Of a stretch of 10,958 bases of DNA, positions 1-8,300 are shown piece after piece. The notes under the pieces were generated by a model. The model made no database searches and had not been told where the DNA came from. It saw only the letters and a program-made list of their open reading frames with translations. Source of the stretch: Cephalothrix spiralis (Eukaryota; Nemertea; Palaeonemertea; Archinemertea; Cephalotrichidae); contig JAUCNG010386813.1 in assembly GCA_032353305.1 (NCBI GenBank), positions 1 to 10,958 of the forward strand. The letters run 5' to 3'. How positions within the stretch are numbered: position 1 is the first letter of the stretch; every line of letters starts with the position of its first letter. The translations under genes were made by a program, and so were the position numbers.

Positions 1-99
1 CTTAAAACGTAAGTTTTGTGTTTCAATAGGTAAATCACATATTCTTAGTTTATAGACAGCACGTCTTACGTAAAAGTCATCATGCTGATTCAAAGTTTG

Positions 100-960
100 G
101 GTACCAGTGTGGAAAGCTGGTAATTTTAGAGTGTGATCATTCGCGCTGCAGCTCATATCTTCTCACCTGCTGTGTCAATCATTTTTTGCGGCAAAGTTCA
201 TGCATGATTCATGGTACCAAAAAAAAGGTCATCAATAATTTTGTTTACCGGTACCGGGTACCTGAATAAAAAAGCTCATCAATAGTTTTGATTACACAAA
301 GAGGCTTGGCCGGTGGTTGAAAATTTCACGGCTGATCTTCTCAAAAATATTTCGGATCCGCAGCAATAAATCTTGGAATTTTCAGCATTTGATGAAATCC
401 ACAGCAGGTTATTAGACTGAATTTTTGCCTTGGCAATCTTGCGCAGCAGCTCATACAAACCTTCCAATATGGATTTAGGGGTCAAAATTTGTGTTCCATT
501 GTACCCTGTACATTTGAGTTCCGCTTTAATACCAAAAGTGTGGAAAGCCAGTCATTTTATGGCAATATCTCGCGCGGCAGCTCACATACATTGTATCAAC
601 TGCCGTGGTACTGTTTTTCGCAGCAATTTTTGGTGAACATTTATTCACTGCAACCCAGGTAATTTCAACTTTTAAACGCTGCAACTTTGAAAAAAGGTCA
701 CCAATAATTTTGATTACCTTAAAAAAAAAAGATCATCAATAATTTTGATTACCTAAAAAAAGGGTCATCAATAATTTTGAAAACTCAAAGAGGGATGGCT
801 GGTGAATAAAAATTTCGCGCCCAATCATCTACAAAATATTTTAGTTTCGCGGCTGTAAATCTTGGGATTATCGGCATTTGGTGAAATCGGCGGCAGGTTG
901 TCAGACCAAAATTTAGTCGCGGCAATCTCGCGCAGCAGCTCATACAAACTTTCCACCCTG
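100..960. repeat. degenerate tandem repeat block, two long units with sub-repeats
   Basis: Two diverged units are visible. The first starts with gtgtggaaagc near 109 and the second with the same word near 537. Each later holds a related 160-base stretch (about 310-470 and 795-955) running from a ...GCATTTGRTGAAATC core to cagctcatacaaac. The word cgcgc.gcagctca appears four times (near 141, 440, 570 and 928). Short ORFs here are by-products of the repeat. Confidence 0.75.
690..785. repeat. about 33-bp A-rich minisatellite, three copies
   Basis: Three successive copies of an A-run followed by gGtcAtCAATAATTTTGatta, with the A-run varying in length. Related single copies occur near 222-245 and 270-290 in the first long unit. 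Confidence 0.75.
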
Positions 961-1300
961 GCCAAACTTATCTTCCTGTACCAAAATTTGATGTAGTTTT
1001 ATCAAATGACGTCATCATAGGGACCTATTATTTGGGGACCAATTTTAGTAACTGGAAATCAAATTTGGTACCAGAACTTGAATTTCGACCGCCTATTATC
1101 AATTGTGCCAAGATACACTGTATATTAATATTTTTTACAAAAAAGCCTTAACACTTTGGCTGCTGCATTTATTTTTAATTCCTGCACTCAGTGCGGCATA
1201 TATTTCATGATTTTGTAAATACATATTTATGACAAAACCTGTGACATCATGCATTATGAATGACGTAACAGTTACATTAGTTTTGATTAGCTAAATGTCC

Positions 1301-1337
1301 CAATCGAAATTAATAGCCGGGCTCTTAATTTCAATTG
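1301..1337. repeat. short hairpin
   Basis: caatcgaaattaa pairs with ttaatttcaattg (12 of 13) around an 11-base loop. No associated element was recognised. Confidence 0.5.
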
Positions 1338-2102
1338 GCCACCGCCATATGAAAGAGCATATAAAAAATGTCACGGAAAAACTTTTGAATATAGCAGGAA
1401 CAATTTTTGGCCCATACCTCTCCACTTTTTAAGGATCTTTCACTTTTGAAATTTACGGATATAAATGTTTTGTAGAATTAAGATCAGAAATAAATCACAG
1501 AAAATTTAGTGCAGCAATTAAGAAGGATATATTAGAGGGCTATTAGCCAAGGCGTCCATATCTTTATTTACCGTTGTCTTTTGACAACCATATTTTTAAT
1601 ATGTAATTTTGGAAATGTATATTTTTTTGTTGTATATATTAATGTTAATACACAAACAAGGTGAATAACCTTAATTGTCTATGACCGTGTATTTTACCAT
1701 TGTATCATCCATGTATTGTTTATTGTCTTGTGATTATATTGTACATGTATATCATTGTGTATTATGGTAATACTTACTAACTCGTGGATATATCCTGTAT
1801 TCTATCAAAGGCAGTGTGTTATATATATTGTATTTCATTTCCCCAAATGAGAATTCTATACCCCTTTGGATTAGGGCGAAACAAACATTACACCCAGCGT
1901 TAAAGTAAGACTGGTCAGGATCACGCTGCTCTGTAACTGTGTAACATTCATCTAGCCTCTAGGTCGGTTCCACCTTTAGGACTGGCCATTTACGTAGTAA
2001 AAAAGTTAGCCTTTGTTATTGTTAATCTCATGCCGTTCTATCACGTTTTCTGTTATGAAATCTGGATAATTTAATATGTCTCTTTGAGGCATTAGCTGGC
2101 AC

Positions 2103-2109
2103 TATAAAA
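2103..2109 (+). promoter_or_regulatory. possible TATA box upstream of SHQ1
   Basis: TATAAAA lies 181 bases before the SHQ1 ATG. It would serve as a promoter element only if the first exon is continuous with the coding start. The acceptor-like tttcag just before the ATG argues for an upstream untranslated exon instead. Confidence 0.15.
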
Positions 2110-2289
2110 TCATTACTTGGCATCGATGGATATGAGAGAATTGTTAGCCAGATAGTAACTATCTATATGATAGAGTATGCTCAGAACTTACAGCTATGGG
2201 AGCTAGTGTGATAGAATCAAGACATTGGCTTGATGCCACTTTTAATTAAATTCCTTACTGTAATCAGATATTTTGTATTAAATTTCAGG

Positions 2290-2364
2290 ATGCTGACCCC
2301 CTCTTTTGAGATCAACCAAGAAAAGGATTTCCTAATTATCTTCATAAAATGCCCCTTTGCAAAG
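2290..2364 (+). CDS. SHQ1: SHQ1 coding exon 1 (start codon, 25 codons)
   Basis: The exon encodes residues 1-25, from MLTPSF to CPFAK, the first strands of the CS domain. It ends AAG followed by the donor gtagat, phase 0. The ATG directly follows tttcagg, which looks like a splice acceptor (AG at 2287-2288). The start codon may therefore lie just inside a second exon with an untranslated exon upstream, or the AG may be chance. The start is chosen by the MLTP N-terminus typical of SHQ1. Confidence 0.9.
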
Positions 2365-5300
2365 GTAGATATATATCTTAAATATAGTTAAATTGTGTAG
2401 CAAAGCAGGGAATTGATTCAATATTTTCTAAAGTAAAGCTGGCTTAAATTTTTGAATATACCTAATGGAAATCGAAGGTTTTGATTTTGATAACTTTCAT
2501 TTCTTGTTTTTATGAAAGAGTGGGTTTAAATGCCAAGCTACCAAATCGAAACAAGATCCTTGTTCTAAAACAATCTGTGTGTAAGACTAGTTAAGTAATA
2601 TACTACTGTAATAATGAAATAAGGTTTAAAGTAGAGAGCGACGATTAATTTCGCCTTATATTGGCATCATCAGGTCAAGTATTTATGAAACTAAAGTGTT
2701 CGAATTACTTTAACTTTTTAGATATCTGACACAGAAGTATTCATAAATGAAGATGAATTTAAGTTCTATTCGAAGCCATATTTCTTGAGGTAAGTTCCAA
2801 TTTAGATTAATCATCTTCAGAAAATTAAGGAGTCCTGAAAGCACTTTTGGGCTGCGATACTTTTTATCAGAGGTGATCGTATTCGGCTTCAGTATTTGAA
2901 TGTACATGTATTTCTGCATAGCCCAAGCTAATTTAATCTGTAGAACATTTTCTGCTGTATGCTGATTTACTGTCGGATCGACTGGTGAGTTAAGACTAGT
3001 TTATATTACCTTAACTTAACATGAAAACGATGTTGCATCGGAATATACATGTAGCTCTCAGCAGTATTAAACTTTAGAAGATATGGACCATCCCTAATGT
3101 TTTACAAAACGACAAAGCGTGGTTTCCTACTTTTTAAAATAATTTCTACTTAAAAAAAACGTTAGTAATAGAAAATTTTTACCTAATCGAATGCTAAAAT
3201 TTTCCTCCCTTCGCTCGGCTCGATTAAATCACTGAATATTGTTTGTGTAAGAAGTCGTGCAAATTGGCCCTAATACATGTAAAATATGGCCTATCAATCT
3301 AAATTTTTGTTCAGTGCCTCGATGGCAATTCCGCTAAGTACCTTAAAAATCGTGATTAATCCCCCATAATTTTCACATTTTCCTCTTCTCGCTGCGCTTG
3401 GCTCCATAACATATATATTGTTTTTAAAAAAAAGTGCCCAAAAATGCTGTTATTTTTTGCCAAAAGAATAGCTTAGGTTTTTGCATAGACCCTAATACAT
3501 GTACATACAATCTAATTTGTGTTATATGTTCATTTGTCATCTGTCCCGTGCCTGCATCTGATGAGTCAATGTATTTGTTTGAATTTATTGGAAATGTCAG
3601 AAAGTTTGATTTTAAATCACATATTTTTGTAAAACGAAAATCCTCGTACTATGATTTGGAGATGATCCCCAAGGGCACATTTCACCATTAATTTGTCTAA
3701 TGATTCGATCTACAGTTGTTGATAGCCATACAGTAGATGGTTGATCCACAATGATGATAGCCATAACCTACTTACAATTTTTCTTTAGGTTAGCCTTGCC
3801 TGGGAACATTGTAGAAGATGGAAGGGAAAAGGCGACGTACGATGCTGATTCAGGTAAACAAAAACAATTCTTACTGATGTTCAGGCCCGTCCTTTCTAAA
3901 ATGTGGGGTGAACCTATTGGACGTGGGCCCGTTGGTTGTTCGCGCCTTAGGCGCTTGCGCTATCACGTGATAGAGCTCCGCCATCGAAAATGGTTTGGGT
4001 TTTGACCCGGAAATAGCCCCCAAAGAGTTCTTCGTTCCGCCGTGCCTATTGTCGACGTTATGGCCTTATGCCACTGAGACAATTTGCCCCGATTAATATT
4101 TTTGCCAGAATTTTTCGTTGTCAAAAATTCTTATCGTTTTCAAAATAAATGCTATATAATTATAATCAAAAAGACAAATTGATTATAAATAAATTCAAAT
4201 TTATTTAAAAAAATAAAAGCCGATGAATATGTTAACTTCGTTTTTTATATCCTGGCAAAAATGTTTTTCTTGGGGGCAAATTGTCTCGCTCGGGGCAAAA
4301 TTTGCTGAGAGCTAGTCTTTTGTCTCGGGGGTTAATTGATCCCGAAACGTTAATTCAACACCTCTTTATGTGCAGGTCTATGCATATATACATGTATTAT
4401 TTTATTAAAGTGCGACTGCAATATCCATGTGAAATATTGTAATGCAAATTTGATTTACCATAATAAACCAACAGTAATCGTTATTATGTGCACGCATGCA
4501 TGATTTCAAATGGATTGAAAAAAATAATATCATATTCATAGTAAGAAGCCATTAGTTGTAAGAAGGTCAAATAGACAGTATGTATATTGTATAATAATCG
4601 TTTTTTTAACTATATATGAATACCTGTTATGAAAGTTATTGTTAATTCAAAGCCAGTAGCAAAATTAATGGAATATAATTTAACATTAACTGTGTAATAT
4701 ATGTATAAGTGTGAATTTATAATGTGAAAGCAATAATTTGATGCATGTAATTTGGAGTAAATTGTTTATAAATCGGATAACGGTAAGAGAACATAAAGTG
4801 GATTAAGTCGTGAATAAATATTTATTTTCAAATGGATAACTTAAATGCGGATGAAAAGGCACTCTTTCAGGCCATTGAAAACCGTTCATTAAAAAAGATT
4901 AAGGTACTATTAAAATCTAAACAAGTTAACGTTAACGCCAAAGATAGAAATGGATGCACCCCTTTACATGTTGCATGCAAGGATTCTGCAGGAAATAAGA
5001 TAGTAAATGCTCTACTCAGAGCAGGCGCGAATATTGATGAAAAAAATAATGAAGGGGTCACGCCATTAGGCTTATCCTCCTACATTGGGAACTATAAAAT
5101 AGCAGAACAATTGATCAATGAAGGGGCTGACGTAAATGCAGTGAATAATGAGGATGTAACACCCCTACATTATGCATCACAAAGTGGTAACTGTGATTTG
5201 GTGAAGTTATTATTGAGTAATGGTGCAAATGTTCACTATGTTCACCACCAAGCCAATAAAAAACAAACTGCCTTGTTGCTTGCTTCCGAAAGTGGAGATT

Positions 5301-8300
5301 TACATATTGACAAAGAGCTTACAGATGCCAAAGCCAATGTAAATATTGAGAATAATAATGGATTTACTGCGTTACATACAGCGTCAGGAAATGGACATAA
5401 TGCTATAGTTAAGTTATTGCTAAGTAATGGTGTTGATATAGAGAAACAAGACAGTGAAAATAATACTGCATTAATTATGGCATCGTATAATGGACATGTA
5501 GACGTTGCTGAAGAGCTTATCTCTGCTAAAGCTAATGTTAATGCAGAGAATATAACAGGATGTACAGCGTTGTTCTTTGCGTCACAAAGAGGACACAGTG
5601 ATAATGTTAAGTTATTGCTAAGTAACGGGTCTGATATAGAGAAACAAAACTTCGAAAAAGTAACTGCATTGATGATCGCATCAGAAAGAGGACATATAGA
5701 CGTTGCTGAAGAGCTTATCGCTGCTAAAGCTAATGTTAATGCAGATAATATTAATGGAAACACATCGTTGATTGTTGCGTCACAAAACGGACACTGTCAT
5801 CTTGTTAAGTTATTATTACGTAATGGTGCTGATGTTGAAAAACAAAACAATGATAAAACAACTGCGCTGATTGTTGCATCAACTGATGGATATTTAGATA
5901 TTGTTAAAGATCTCATCAATGCTGGAGCGAAAGTCAAGTCTAAGGGGACACATTCTCCATTGCTTAATGCAACAATTAAAAACCATTGTAAAATTGTTAG
6001 CTTTTTATTAGAAAATCATTTACAAGAACTTTCATCAGAAGTTGATGAAGCCTTACGAATTGCCTCTATAAATGGTTATTATCTTATTGTTTTAAAAGTT
6101 CTTCATAACTATCCATTTCTAATATACGAATCATTAAGATATTGCATTCCAGGTGCCCAATGCAAAATGTTAGAAACATTGATATCAGTTAAATTACTAA
6201 ATGAGCATCAAGCCAAAAAAGTAGATGAGAGTAAGATTGGCTTCGATATAAGCAATCTTGGAACAGATAATTACATTAAAAGGCTAAAGTTTTGCAAGAC
6301 AATTCTTAAGACATTTAAAGATAAAATTAATAGCGTAATCAACAGCATTTTTAACAGTGATATTGATTACTTGATATCAAAATCTGAAAAAGCCTTGCCG
6401 CATTTTAAAGCGTTATGTATAACAAAAACTGACGCTGAGCTAAAACGATGGAAAAAATGCAGTGTTAATAATCATTTCATTCGATTTTTTATGCTACGAG
6501 AATCAAATATAATAGCAACTGATTATTCTTTAGAATGGATAATTGATATTAATACTGGAAAAGATACCGTACTAGGAAAAGGTTCATTTGGAACTGTGTA
6601 TATGTACACCGTTAAAAACAACTTGGATATTGCAGTCAAAGTGTGCCAACTAAATGACAAAAAGATTAAATTAACAAAATCGTATAACGATGAGGCAATC
6701 AAAATGCGGCAATGTGATCACCAAAATATTGTGCAATTCCATGGCCTTACACTAAAGGAAATTAATGGGACAAATTGCCTTCTGATTTTAATGGAATTGT
6801 GTAAAGAGGATCTTTACAACCATTTCATTAAAGATGGTGAAAATAATAAAAGGAACCCAGACAAATGTGCAACATCGGAGTTCAGGACAAGTCTGCATCA
6901 TTTTCTGACAATTAACTCACAGTTATATAACGGCCTAGCTTATTTACATAAACAATCTTTAATCCATAAAGATTTAAAACTGAAAAACATCATGTTGTCA
7001 TTCAATAACACTGTGAAAATAACTGACTTCGGATTAGCTGATGTTATAGAGGGGGATGAGGAAATTACGGAGTATTGGAAAGGTACTCCTTTGTACTGCG
7101 CACCAGAAGTCCAGCGTGGACGAAGGGTCAAGGGTGGACTGAGGGAGTACAAATACTCGGCAATGAGCGATGTTTATAATACTGGAATAATGATGTTAGA
7201 GATGTACTTTGGGTTTCGGTACGATCATCAGGATGTTGCAAAATATTTCAGGGACAATAATGCTCCTGAGAAGATAACTGAAATGGTTACTCGTGTTTGT
7301 GCACTAGATGCCACGGAGCGGCCAACAGCTGATGAGTGTTTTTCATTGATTGACTCAATGTTATCAGACCTCCATAACGAGGACAATAGTCTGCCAAATA
7401 TATCTCCGCTACTGTCGGAAATGGCGTCAGAGATGACAGCTTCATTTGAATCATTGAGTTTTAATAATACGTCAACTAGCTACGTTACGTTATCGAAAAG
7501 GCTAGACTATTTTCCAAAAGGAAGCTCAAATTTATCTTAACATTATAAAGTTTTTGTTGTAAAATAAATATTTTTAACCTGTTAGAAATTAACCCTACTC
7601 GTGACATGTGGATTTCTGTTAGGAATGATGGTCTGCTAAAATATTCAGATATTCTATTTTCAAATTTGGAATTCTTTAATGTATATTTTATGCACGGATA
7701 TTTATCATGTCAAAATATGTTTATTTGTTATATCACATAGTACGGTATTGACCGCCGTTATTATGACGTCATAATGTTCTTAATTAGGGCGCAATTAAAA
7801 AATAATTTCGGGGTATCAGTCATGACTTTGAGGGAGCACTCTCAGCTTTCCAAAACTGTTTAAATTTTTTCATATCGTAATTTCAACCTATTTAGAGCAG
7901 ATAGTTCTGATTATTACATCATAATGACGTCATAAAAATTGTATATACATATTATTGTAACTTGTGAGCTTTTGGGTGGATTTTATATTTATTATTGTAA
8001 CTTGTGAGCTTAGTTGTAAATAAAATAAAAATAAAATAAATAAATGAAATGTATTTAATTCGCAAACAAATGCATATTATACATGGTGAAATTAATCACA
8101 AATAAAATGGGTTAGCTCATTTTAAAATGTGGTTCTGATATGAATTGCTGAGAATGCTTTTGGCACTGCTCCGGAGTTGTGGTTTGTGGTAGATGATTAT
8201 TTTATCCCTTCTCAATTTATATGCGCCGCGTTGGTATAATTGTTAGGACGTTAGCCTGGTAATCATGCGGTCTTAGGTTTGAAGCCCCAACGCCTGGAGG

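Larger units (their letters stand above)
1..2289. other. upstream intergenic region of SHQ1
   Basis: No coding exon was recognised on either strand. It holds the repeat block at 100-960 and a CRE-type TGACGTCA palindrome at 1007-1014. A 13-bp imperfect hairpin pairs 1301-1313 with 1325-1337. From about 1100 it is otherwise plain AT-rich DNA. A GTAAGT donor-like word at 9-14 follows no recognisable coding sequence. The SHQ1 promoter should be here but is not identifiable. Confidence 0.6.

Noticed and set aside
1-20. Donor-like cttaaaac/gtaagt at the window start, first considered as the end of an SHQ1 exon
   Set aside because: It would encode L-K-T before LALPG, which does not fit the family. 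The true preceding exon (FLR, 2722-2789) and start exon (2290-2364) were found.
279-636. Two 68-codon frames on opposite strands
   Set aside because: Both lie within the degenerate tandem repeat and resemble no protein family.
2710-2919. 69-codon minus-strand frame
   Set aside because: It overlaps SHQ1 exon 2 on the other strand and has no recognisable content.
3434-3691. 85-codon open frame in SHQ1 intron 2
   Set aside because: There is no family resemblance, it is in AT-rich DNA and overlaps a weak repeat. It is within chance length.
3751-4005. The full 84-codon frame as a separate small protein
   Set aside because: Only 3789-3853 is conserved (SHQ1 exon 3). The flanks read into introns at good splice sites.
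5242-5763. 173-codon antisense open frame
   Set aside because: It lies opposite the ankyrin repeats and mirrors their periodicity. The sense frame encodes clear domains.
8222-8295. A tRNA gene
   Set aside because: The A and B boxes are good, but no matching 3' acceptor strand closes a cloverleaf and a long body follows, so it is a SINE head.
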